Positions 11,967-21,157 of a stretch of DNA of 64,000 bases are shown piece after piece. The position numbers and the translations under genes were made by a program. The stretch's first letter is position 1; each line of letters starts with the position of its first letter. Origin of the DNA: Aquarana catesbeiana (taxonomy: Eukaryota; Chordata; Amphibia; Anura; Ranidae); contig NC_133327.1 of the NCBI RefSeq assembly GCF_042186555.1, positions 325,574,746 through 325,638,745 of the forward strand. Reading direction: 5' to 3'. The notes beneath the pieces are model-generated. The model was given only the letters and a program-made list of their open reading frames with translations, did no database searches and was not told the DNA's origin.

Positions 11967-12300
11967 TATTTTTGACCATCCAATTTTTAGGCTGCCCCTT
12001 GTTTTCAGTTGCTGCATCATTTGAGAGAAATGAAAAAAAAAACTTAAGTGCAACAACAGTGTGCACTTAAGCCCTGTACACACGGTATGATTGTTGGCCA
12101 ACCGAGCTTCTGATTTTTTTCAAAAGGGTGTGTGCCAGGATCTTGTCTTGCATACTAATGCCCCGTACACACGGTCGGACATTGATCGGACATTCCGACA
12201 ACAAAATCCTAGGATTTTTTCCGACGGATGTTGGCTCAAACTTGTTTTGCGTACACACAGTCGCACAAAGTTGTCGGAATTTCCGATCGCCAACCACGTG

Positions 12301-12632
12301 GTCACGTACACCACGTACAACGAGACTAGAAAAGGGCAGTTCAGAACCAAGCGCGGCACCCTTTGGGCTCCTTTTGCTAATCTCGTGTTAGTAAAAGTTT
12401 GGTGAGAGACGATACGCGCTTTTTCAGACTCGTGGCTTTCAGGTCGTTTTCTGCAGTTCAGTTTGTGCTTGTGAGTTTGTATCTGCTCTTCAGTGCGTGC
12501 AGTCAGTTCGTATTGGAGTTTTCTGTGCGATCTTGTCTGCTCGTTGCTGTTTTTCAGGTCGCTCTTCACAGGCCTTGCTGTTCTTCAGTGCGTTCTGTTA
12601 CTTCGTTCTGAGCAGCCGACCGTTTTCTAGCC
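12301..12632 (+). promoter_or_regulatory. 5' region of the Harbinger transposase gene
   Basis: Between the terminal repeat and the first ATG lie 330 bp rich in TTTTCAG, TGTGCTTGTGAG and GTTTGTATC words. No clear TATA box is seen. By position it must hold the promoter and 5' untranslated region; this is inference. Confidence 0.35.
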
Positions 12633-14774
12633 ATGTTGCGTATACGTACTCCTCGTAGAGTTCGTGCTGTGCGGGGGCTTGGTGTTGGGGTCCTGACCTT
12701 GACACAAGTCCAGTCCATGAACAGGGTGGGGAGGAGTTCATGGACCAAGAATTGGTTGCTTCAGCGTGACCAGTTCTCTCATATGCCTTTGCTCCGTGAG
12801 ATCCGTGAGAATAATCCTGATGATTTCAGGAACTTTCTCAGGATGACAGACCCCGTATTTCACCGTTTGTTGGCTTCGCTGACCCCCTATATCAGCAGGC
12901 AGGATACCTGCATGAGGCAAGCCATCACTCCGGAGCAGAGGTTGGTCGCTACCCTGCAGTACTTGGCGACAGGGAGAAGCCTGCAAGACTTGAAGTTCTC
13001 AACAGGCATCTCCCCCCAGGCTCTGGGGATCATTATCCAAGAGACCTGTTCTGCCATCATCCAGGTCCTGCAGAAGGAGTATATGAAGGTAAGATTTTTA
13101 TCCTTTAATATCACATTTTATTGTATTTAATGTTTGCTAATATATTGTATTTCTTTCCTCATCCCCTAATTACCAGGATTGTAATATGCTGTGAATGTCC
13201 CCTTTGTCCTCATGCATGCTGGATTTTTATGTAATTATTTTTTTTGGCCTTCATACATATTTGCCTTCACTTACCTCCCCAGCATGCTCTCCTGCCCCTA
13301 TATTCACCTCATGTAGTCACTTAACAATGTATTTTATCAGCTCCATAGTAGTGCTTTACCCCAAACACCCCCTAAAATGTTTAGAAATGTGATTTGTGCT
13401 TTAAATTCAGGCAGAGTGCCAGAGGCTTTTTTTTGTGAGTCCCCAAATCATTTTTATTAACCCTCCCTCCCCCCAACTGCTAAGTCAGCTGATCCCAATT
13501 CTCTATCTATCCTCAAACATCTATCTGCTGACTTTGCCAAAGCCATACACACTATACCCACCTCTTTTGTGGTCAGATTTACGGATGAATTACCCAAAGC
13601 ATGTAGTGCAAGGGCCTGCCGGTATACTTTCAAATGGTACTGTTTAAAGTTTTTGTATTATATTATTATCTTGATAGGTAATAGCAGAATGTCCAAATGT
13701 GCTCAAATGTGTATAGTGTGTATTTATATCTTTGTATTATGACACTTCTTACCTGTCCAGTGGGCTGCCAATAGTGTAACTAAGGAGGGGCTGTTCCAAG
13801 TAATACCCTGTATTTAGGCATTCATCTCTCAATGAAGTGAAGAGGGTTACCTGTCCAAGATTCCCCCCCCCCCCCCATAATGTTAGAAATGTCCCATGAG
13901 TGGGGGGGAGGGGGAATATGATAGGTGTACCTTATACTTTGGTGTTGTAAAATTCCCCTTAAGAAATGTTATCTGGATGTTGGCCAAGAATGTTTGTGTC
14001 TTCCTCAACAGTTTCCTTCCACGCCACAGGAATGGCAGACTGTGGCCTCCCACTTTGCCCAGCGGTGGGACTTTCCTCACTGCGGAGGGGCAATTGATGG
14101 GAAACACGTCCACATCGTCCCACCACTCAACTCAGGGTCGTACTATCATAATTACAAGGGGTTCAATAGTATTGTGATGTTGGCGGTGGTGTCGGCTAAT
14201 TACGACTTCCTGTATGTGGACGTGGGGAAGAATGGCCGGATGTCCAATGGTGGAGTCATCGCCCGGACAGAGTTCTCCAGAATGGCAGCTCCAGAATGGC
14301 AGCTTGGACTTGCCACCTCCAGAAGAGAATGTGGAAGGACTCCCATTCGTCTTCATTGCGGATGAAGCATTTGCGCTGGGGGACCATCTTATGCAGCCAT
14401 TCCCGATGAGGACCCTCACCCCGGAACAGAGGGTATTTAATTACCGGCTGGCCAGAGCCAGAATAGTGGTGGAGAACACATTTGGAATCCTGGCCAGCCG
14501 GTTCCGCCTATTTCTGACACCCATCCATATGGCGGAGTATAAACTTAATCATATAATCCTGGCGTGCTGTGTTCTACATACCTTTTTACGCCAACATTCT
14601 GCCAACTATTCTGGCTCAGTTGGGCCTGAGGCCAGAATTCTAAATGAAACAACCCTGACGGCGCTTGAAAGTGGCCGTCCTGGCTTGCCCTCCCTGAGTG
14701 CCCGTGATGTCCAGTTAAGATACCTTGAGTTCTTTGCGGGTAGGGGGGCCGTCAATATGCCAGCAAATTTGTGA
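12633..14774 (+). pseudogene. Harbinger DDE transposase (two exons, frameshifted)
   Basis: Cuts and rejoins the transposon ends in the nucleus. Exon 1 (12633-13088) encodes 152 residues, a HARBI1-type N-terminal region ending in the helical LATGRSLQDLKFSTGIS segment; the donor is AAG|GTAAGA. The intron is phase 0, and the acceptor CTCAACAG|TTTCC starts exon 2 at 14012. Exon 2 shows the DDE_Tnp_4 fold: EWQTVASHFAQRWDFPHC, first Asp in GAIDGKHVHI (about 14095), second Asp in YVDVGKNGRMSNGG (about 14220), and Glu in VVENTFGILASRFR (about 14472). The frame breaks near 14277-14304, where a 14-bp segment (CCAGAATGGCAGCT) stands twice in tandem; downstream coding resumes in another frame to the stop at 14774. 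Start choice: first ATG of the conserved frame. AATAAA follows 11 bp after the stop. Confidence 0.9.
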
Positions 14775-14785
14775 AGCCTTTATCA

Positions 14786-14791
14786 AATAAA
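14786..14791 (+). terminator. Poly(A) signal of the transposase gene
   Basis: AATAAA lies 11 bp downstream of the transposase stop codon, followed by an A-rich stretch. Confidence 0.7.
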
Positions 14792-14915
14792 AACAAAAAA
14801 AAGCAAATCTTTGTTGACATTTACTGCTTGTGTTTGTTTTAGCTGACCCTGACAGAAATGTGGGGAGTCCTGAAAATGGCGTGATTGTGTATCCTTATAC
14901 AAAGCACTGTTGTGT

Positions 14916-15016
14916 GTTATTTACTAAAGGCAAAGACACTTTGCACTACAAGTGCACTTGAAACTGCACTGAAACTGCACTTGTAGTGCAAAGAGGATTT
15001 GCCCTTAGGAAATAAC
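14916..15016. mobile_element. Short palindromic MITE in the 3' spacer
   Basis: Ends GTTATTTACTAAAGGCAAAG and the inverse GCCCTTAGGAAATAAC. The middle pairs CTTTGCACTACAAGTGCA with TGCACTTGTAGTGCAAAG. It lies between the transposase stop and the end of the Myb-like gene. Confidence 0.65.
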
Positions 15017-15370
15017 CCCCATTTTCACATAAAGCAGCAATTACATCACCACAAAAGTGTTGTAGCATTGAGACAATTATCCACACATTCTTGATTAACA
15101 ATCTTTTTAATACCTGCACAATCAGATGTGCATTTAGAAAAGGTTTTTTAAAACAAACCAACATGTTTGTTGTATAACAATTTTTGGGGGGCATTATAAA
15201 AAATAGAAATGTCCATTTAAGATAAAACAGGCATGTGTAAAACCAACAAGAAAGATACAAATCTTGAACTTACAAAGTTCACATTTGGTAGAACTTGAAG
15301 GCAATATCAGACATGAGTATTTAGGAACTGTGTTTGATATTGCGTTCAGATGGGGTGAAGTCACCCCAGG

Positions 15371-15591
15371 AAAAGCCAAATTTGGAAGATGCACACAAAT
15401 TTCCCAATATCAACATGTGCTAGCTGCCATCACGGGGGATCAAGGGACGTGTTTTGGGGGAGAAACCCCTTCCTCTCAGCTACTTTATTATTGAGGAAGG
15501 GGTTGCACCCCCCAAAACGCGTCCATTGATCTCCCGTGATGGCAGATAGCACATGTTGGAACACTGTGTGCATCCTCCAAATTTGGCTTTT
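15371..15591. repeat. Long inverted repeat between the converging Harbinger genes
   Basis: An arm from AAAAGCCAAATTTGGAAGAT pairs with an arm ending ATCCTCCAAATTTGGCTTTT. Inside, TGCCATCACGGGGGATCAA pairs with TTGATCTCCCGTGATGGCA, and AGGGGTT/AACCCCT pairs flank the loop. The loop region carries AATAAA on the minus strand (15484-15489), a possible poly(A) signal for the Myb-like gene. It may be an inserted MITE or a functional terminator hairpin. Confidence 0.7.
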
Positions 15592-15656
15592 CTAAAAATC
15601 GCTAAAACATTTTTAACATTGTAGCACACAAAAAAATAAAGGGATTTGGAGGGGTT

Positions 15657-16926
15657 TTAAACTCGCCCCAAAATATCAATGATGTTTTTATTTTTTTGAA
15701 TAACATCATTGATATTTTTCTTGAGGTTTTCCAATTGTAAATTACACCCCATGATCTCCCCGATCAGGATCTGGGCACTTTCTGATGTGAAACGATCTGG
15801 ATCCACAACATCACGATCACCTAAAAAGAGATAAACCAAACAAAAACAGGTATCAAAAATATGCCGGCATCCATCTCTTACCTGATCCTGTGGTCGCAGA
15901 CACTCACCTGTTGTGGTGACAATTTCCACCACATCTTCTTCCTCCTGCACTTCTTGGGTTGGGGGGATTTCCCCTTCTTCCAGAGGTGGGGGGAATGTGG
16001 TCTCCTCGGATGAGGGGTGTCCTCTGAGTATTTTCTCCCTTATGTAAAACAAAAATGGTATACTTAGCACACAGATATTTGATGGCAGAACTATAAATAG
16101 GAAACATTGCTTGGTAGTGGGGTACAATTGTCTATTTTGGCAGAGTTCCAAAATGTAGCATTTTCAGTGTCCGTTGTCAAGCTGCAATACTTTACCTGTT
16201 TGGTACAAGCTTCCCAGATGGTGTCACCCCTATAATATACACTGGAGCACCTGTGTGGCCCCCCTAATAAAAATGGTGTTCTGGGGTCCCACACTAGTGC
16301 TCCAGCGTACAGATGTGTAAACAGCTGCTGAGTGTCCTCTCCTTACACAGAATCTAGTTTGCATTTCATTCTAGTAACAAAGCCATCTACACAACCAAAT
16401 TAGTTTCATACAAGTAGGGCGTAAAAAATGTGGCTAAATGCATATGGCCAAAACAATGGGGTTTTATAGGCCGAAAGAAAAATGTTTGATACAAACGGAT
16501 AATGTGCACATGAACATGAAAGTTGCCATTTTAAATTTGTACACTTTTAAGAAAAGCACATGGAGCAGCACGAACGTAATAAACATAAAGAATAGGAACA
16601 CAGCACAACTACTTACTTTTTTTCAGCACTCTCCAGATCTTCTGTACTGCTCATGTTCTCGTAATTTGAGGTCCGACCACCGTTTCCTGAGCTGATCTTT
16701 CGATCGTCGTACCCCGAAATTCCGGTGCAGACTCCTGACCACTTTCGCCATGATCTTGGCCTTTCTGACATTGGGGTTGGGGTAAGGTCCATACTTCCCG
16801 TCATAGTCGACCTTCTTCAGGATGTCGACCATCTCCAACATCTCCCCAAAGGACATATTTGAGGCCTTAAATCTCCTTCTGGATCTGGACGTGTCCGGAT
16901 CCAGGCTTTCCTCCTCCTCCTCGTTC
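15657..16926 (-). pseudogene. Harbinger Myb/SANT-like DNA-binding protein
   Basis: Second gene of the transposon, transcribed towards the transposase. In this family the Myb-like partner binds the transposon ends and brings the transposase to the nucleus. The 5' exon on the minus strand (16926 down to 16617) has an acidic start (NEEEEESLDPD), then a trihelix/SANT-like domain with MSFGEMLEMVDILKKVDYDG, then VRKAKIMAKVVRSLHRNFGV and KDQLRKRWSDLKLREHEQYR. A one-base loss near 16648 shifts the frame just before the donor (GTAAGT, 16611-16616). Exon 2 (about 15890-16040) is acidic and proline-rich. Exon 3 (to 15657) has a leucine/lysine/asparagine-rich helix, probably a coiled coil, ending IIDILGRV. 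The first exon or start is uncertain: either ATG at 16856 or an upstream exon joined at the ATTACAG acceptor. Confidence 0.8.
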
Positions 16927-17119
16927 CTGTAATTAGCACGTGCGTATTACGTACGATCTGTGAGCGGAGAAAGGAGCATCGGAGGCGCCGATCGTAAGAA
17001 CGAAGGTAAGAGACAAACTTGGGCCTATACTGCTTCTAGATTGAGGCCTATATTGTAACAAGATTAGGAGAGTTTTGGCTGACATTAGGGTTTGTCTTGT
17101 GTTGTGTCTTGCAGTGAAA
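16927..17119. promoter_or_regulatory. Divergent spacer between Myb-like and MADF genes
   Basis: About 190 bp separate two genes read away from each other, so it is the natural place for a shared promoter. It contains ATCGTACGTAATACGCACGT-like palindromic words near 16935-16960. Function is inferred from position only. Confidence 0.4.
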
Positions 17120-17989
17120 ATGGATATCTTGAACGATACCGACTTCATGGTAATATTCATTGACATGTTCAGGGAGCTGCCTTGTCTGTGAGAGATCAAC
17201 CACCCACATTATAAGAACCAAACAAAGAGGAAGGCAGCGCTGGATCAATTGTTGGAAATTGTGAAGCAGGTGATCCCCATGGCAGACATCACATATTTGA
17301 AGATCCTTCCCCCCCAGCTAAGGCTTCTGATGCCCAACCTGGGCCTTCCAGGCAGCAACATGTGGAGGAGCCCAGATTGAGCCAGGTATAGCATTCCTCT
17401 AAATATTTCAGGTTGTCCAATCAATGATGTTAACTAGATGTTAGTTTGGAGTACTAATTTATGATTGTGATTGATGATGCAAAACATTACAACCATGTCC
17501 CTTTTTCATACACAGGGAAGTCTCAGCCAGGAGGTGGCCGGGCCGAGCAGGCTGCCTGATATGCAGGTCCCTCCCCTACACCTGCAAAGAGAAAGTGGCA
17601 GGAAGAGGAGTACCCTAGAGGAGGCTGCCATAGGCCTCTTTTGGAAGGCTACAGAGGCCCTGGGAGCACCACACACCGTGGAGGAGGACTTTGCTGCCAT
17701 AATTGCCTGTAAAATGCAGCGGATGGAGGAGGGCCAACAACTCATGTGTGAGTCATTAATGTTGGAAGCTCTCAATAAGGGGTTGAGGGCCCAAATAACA
17801 TCTGAGACCCACATTTGTGACCTCACACATGGTCCTCCTCCTCCTCCAGGTCCTACTACTCCTCCTCCTCCTCCTTCTCCAGGTCCTACTAGTCCTCCTC
17901 CTCCTCCAGGTTCTACTCCTCCTCCTGCCACATCTCCAACAGCAGAGCCACAGCCAGGAAGAAAGTGTGGAAGGAAGACCAGAAAGTGA
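17120..17989 (+). pseudogene. MADF-domain protein, third gene of the Harbinger element
   Basis: A DNA-binding trihelix protein of MADF type; its role in transposition is not established. Exon 1 (17120-17385) opens MDILNDTDFMVIFIDMFREL and continues through EINHPHYKNQTKRKAALDQL and EIVKQVIPMADITYLK, a typical first half of a MADF domain. A TGA stands where the invariant Trp of the LW motif is expected (17189-17191 region). The second half of the domain, with its usual LWY motif, is missing, and the exon resumes in another frame as a Pro/Ser-rich linker to the donor CAG|GTATAG. Exon 2 (17516-17989, acceptor CACAG) encodes EEAAIGLFWKATEALGAPHT, a helical middle, a run of Pro-Gly-Thr repeats and a basic tail GRKCGRKTRK. 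Spliced length is short for the family because of the deletion. It is divergent from the Myb-like gene, with 190 bp between them. Confidence 0.8.
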
Positions 17990-18241
17990 GGACCCTGGAT
18001 CCAGTCTGGTCTGGCAAAAGATGCAGCCTCTTGTGGTATCACAGCCTGGGGACACAGATGTCATCTGCTGCTTTCTGGATCTCTGGGACTTCTGGACCAG
18101 ACTGCACTCCCTTACATATGGACTCCTCAGGCCACCAATTTTGATGTTCAAGAATTGATGTCTGCCCTGGGGGTCCAAGGCTTCGCTAATTTCTGCTGTT
18201 TATCCAGCGTTGCCTCCCTCTTTTTTTGGTTCTGAGCCCTT

Positions 18242-18247
18242 AATAAA
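18242..18247 (+). terminator. Poly(A) signal of the MADF gene
   Basis: AATAAA about 250 bp after the stop of the MADF gene, with a T-rich stretch next to it. Confidence 0.55.
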
Positions 18248-19086
18248 GGATTTTTTGGTTCAATTATACTCGCCTATGTGTGTTTTCAAAATATATTAAG
18301 GGAATCCCGATAAATAATAAAGAAAGACGTTTGTGAGAAGTCTGTGTGAATATGAGCAGCAAAACTACTTCATTCTTCTCACATTATAAAGAAGAAGAGA
18401 GTGCGCTGTATTAAACCATTTTTAACATTGCACCGTGACGAAAGTGTTGTATCCATTGTGAACGCTAAGTTTACCAGACCGAACTGTTCCGTCTCGGAAT
18501 TTCTTCTGAGCATGCGTGGCACTTTGTGCGTCGGAACAGGCCACACACGTTCGGAATTGACGCGATCGGATTTTGTTGTCGGAAAATTTTATAGCCTGCT
18601 CTCAAACTTTGTGTATCGGAAAATCCGATGGAAAATGTCCGATGGAGCCCACACACGGTCGGAATTTCCGACAACACGCTCCGATCGGACATTTTCTATC
18701 GGAAAATCCGACCGTGTGTACGGGGCATAACAGTACACAATTGTCATGCCACAAACACGAACGTAGTGACGTACTATGAGGAATTTCAGCTCTTGAGCTC
18801 CACCCTTTGGGCCCCTTCTGCTAATGTTGTGTTTGGTGAGCATTGATTCCAAGCATGCGTGTTTGTACTTTCGACTTTTATGTGACGGATTTGTGTACTG
18901 ACCATATGAAAAATCTGACGTCAAACTGTTGTCCGCCGAAAATTTACTAGCCTGTCATCCAACATTTGTTAGCCGAAAGTTGGACAACAATTGTCAAAAG
19001 GAGTGTACTAACGGTAAGATTTTAGGACAACAGTCTGTCAACAGACAATCCCCTGCCAATAATCGAACCATGTGTATGAGGCTTTA

Positions 19087-19447
19087 GGCTCCAGTCACAC
19101 TTGTGCGACTTGTTATGCAAATTTGGACACCAAAGTCACACGATAAGTCCTTTCCCAAGTTTTCCAATGATAACTATTCATATATGTGCGACTTAACGTT
19201 GCAGCGACTTCAGAGTAGTTCATGCACTACTTTGGTCTGACTTTCATGCAACTTGACGTCCATAGACTTCAATGTTAACCCTCAAACGCTGCATGAAAGT
19301 CGTACCTGAATGTTATACAATGCAACAGTTTTCCATTATCACTAGTCAAAGCCAAAGTCTTATCCAAGTTGCACCCATCCAAAGTTGCATGAAAGTTGCA
19401 CTCCAAACTTGATGCAACTTTGGCGTCCTTAAAGTGTGAATGGAGCC
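19087..19447. mobile_element. Harbinger-type MITE (TTA target)
   Basis: Left end GGCTCCAGTCACACTTGTGC, right end ...AAAGTGTGAATGGAGCC, each flanked by TTA (19084-19086, 19448-19450). Body of 361 bp with repeated AAGTTGCATGAAAGT and its inverse. Its left TTA is the right edge of the older MITE that holds the three-gene Harbinger. Confidence 0.8.
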
Positions 19448-19526
19448 TTAAACCACGTCACATGATATCATTCATATTCACTGCAACTCCTATTCCCGAG
19501 TAAAAATAAAAGTTAGGCCTATTCTC

Positions 19527-19830
19527 TGTGAAACTGTCCTGCGGCTGGCCAATTTTTTGCTTTTGTGTCATCTGCAGTCTCCTAACTCCTGTAGTAAAAC
19601 ACCTGCCTGTGCCTTGTGTCTAGTATATTTTGGCCTAGCCTTGTTTATTAAAACTGTCCTGCTTCTGGCCAATTTTAAACTGCTGCATCATCTGTAGTCT
19701 CTTAATGCTTTTAGTAAAACACCTGCCTGGGTCTGGTGTCTCTAGTATATTTTGGCCCAGTCTAGCTTATTAAAATTGTTCGGCAGCTGGCCACTTTTAT
19801 ACTGCTGTATCATCTGCGACCTCTTAATTC
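19527..19830. repeat. Tandem repeat, about 121-bp unit, 2.5 copies
   Basis: Three imperfect units begin AAACTGTCCTGCGGCTGGCC (about 19530), AAACTGTCCTGCTTCTGGCC (about 19650) and AAATTGTTCGGCAGCTGGCC (about 19772). Each contains TAGTAAAACACCTGCCTG and TCTAGTATATTTTGGCC. Confidence 0.85.
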
Positions 19831-20519
19831 CTATTGAGAGTTTGTCAGAAATTGGCCAGCTGCAGGAAAGTTTTGTATCAGTAGGTACAGAGATGGCCTC
19901 AGCAAACCACTTGCCAAATTCTGCCGCCAATTCTGCGGTCAAATATGCAGTGCCAGGGCACATTGTTCCTGATGTTGTCCATGAAAATTGTACTGATCCC
20001 TAACACCACATACAGCTTTAAGACATGTCCCAAGCCAGTACCTGTAGTGGGGTGCCCATTTATCCCCCATGTTCAGACACAGACACAGGCTCCTTTAACA
20101 CCATTTGCACAATGCCTTGGGTTTCCAAACACACCCAAGGACTATAAATGCCTCAGTTAACCTCTTTTAGAAGCTCAGACAGGCCTCACCTGATGAGGCA
20201 AATGTAGCTGGGTAAGTGATTTGCAGCGGTTTAAGAGGTTCTCCACTGTCAGAACCAGTGTGCGAGCAGCTGTGCTGGAGCCTAAGGCTATATTCACATT
20301 AAAACGGGCAACTGCCGGACCACTTTTGCCTGTCTGGCAGCTGTCCATTCCAAACTGTTAAAGGGGGCTCCCCTTTTTTTTTGTCTTTGTATAAACTTTA
20401 TTTAAAGTGTACAAAAGTACACTTCATTCATGTTGCTGTAGAGCAGCGTGATGCGCTGTGCTGCTGTACAGTTACATGCGATCCTTTATGGCTGTGATAA
20501 AATGCAGCATGTCTGCAGC
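19831..20519. other. Non-coding stretch
   Basis: No gene recognised. A MITE-like start (GGCTATATTCACATTAAAAC, near 20286) has no visible partner end. Confidence 0.4.
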
Positions 20520-20783
20520 GCAGCTCCAGCTTTAGATAAATGCGCTGTTCCTTCCGCCCAGTCTATGTCTGGATAATTAAAATCCCCCATTATAATGACA
20601 CTTCCTATCCTTGCCACTAATCCAAATTGTGATAGGAGGTCCATCTTTCCCTCTTCCCTCTGGTTAGGGGGTCTATAGCATATGCCCAGTATTACTTTCC
20701 CCTTTGTTTCCTCCCTTTGTAGCTCTACCCATAAGGATTCCACCTCCTCCCTTGCTCAATTAGTGATGTCTCTCATATTCACT
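20520..20783 (-). mobile_element. CR1-type LINE fragment, endonuclease domain (part 1)
   Basis: On the minus strand this reads as the endonuclease domain of a CR1/L2-group LINE: EVESLWVELQREETKGKVIL, GICYRPPNQREEG, then IIMGDFNYPDIDW, where the GDFN motif is a conserved catalytic segment. One stop codon interrupts it. The 5' continuation lies at 27385-27600, beyond the L1-A insertion, and the frame joins across it. Confidence 0.8.
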
Positions 20784-20797
20784 TGTACATTATTTTT
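20784..20797. repeat. Target-site duplication of L1-A, left copy
   Basis: TGTACATTATTTTT, identical to 27371-27384. Confidence 0.9.
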
Positions 20798-21157
20798 TTT
20801 TTTTCAAATAACAGTTTTTATTATTGTTATCATTCTCAGTTGCAATACAGGGTAAAGAAGCATGGAAAGTTGTAAATATTATCCATCATATCTTATCCAC
20901 TATTAAACATATATTTGCGAAATAAGGGTGTTAAATTCGTGTTGAGTTTCAAAGATTTCTCATCGTTTAACTTATAGTAATTCCTTTTGTAGATAGAAGA
21001 TGTTAATTCAGTTACATTGTTGTAGCATAAAGTCTATGAGAACTCAAATATTTTAAAATCTGTATTATAGAAGGATGAATAGGGAGAGAGAAAGAAAGAG
21101 AAAAGGGAAGAGAGAGGGAGATATACAGTAGGCCATCTGAGTAAGGTTGGTACCTGG

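Larger units (their letters stand above)
12159..18727. mobile_element. Three-gene PIF/Harbinger transposon
   Basis: A 6,569-bp element. Ends are perfect inverted repeats starting TGCCCCGTACACACGGTCGG, and TAA lies on both sides (12156-12158, 18728-18730), as expected for PIF/Harbinger. Inside, in order, are a transposase gene (+, two exons), a Myb/SANT-like gene (-) converging on it, and a MADF-domain gene (+) divergent from the Myb gene. Each gene has plausible splice sites, and poly(A) signals follow the two plus-strand genes. Family members usually carry two genes (transposase plus Myb-like), so the third is unusual. Each gene carries one or a few disabling changes, so this copy is probably inactive but young. 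Confidence 0.92.
12070..19083. mobile_element. Older Harbinger-type MITE, split by the three-gene Harbinger
   Basis: Left end GCCCTGTACACACGGTATGA next to TTA; right end ...CCATGTGTATGAGGC followed by TTTA. Its left part (12070-12155) and right part (18731-19083) share the TTGGCCAAC/TTGGACAACAATTG style. Removing 12159-18727 and one TAA leaves a MITE of about 440 bp. Confidence 0.6.

Noticed and set aside
17506..18178. Minus-strand frames rich in Gly or Arg opposite the MADF gene
   Set aside because: Antisense shadows of the Pro-rich repeat; no splice or start context.
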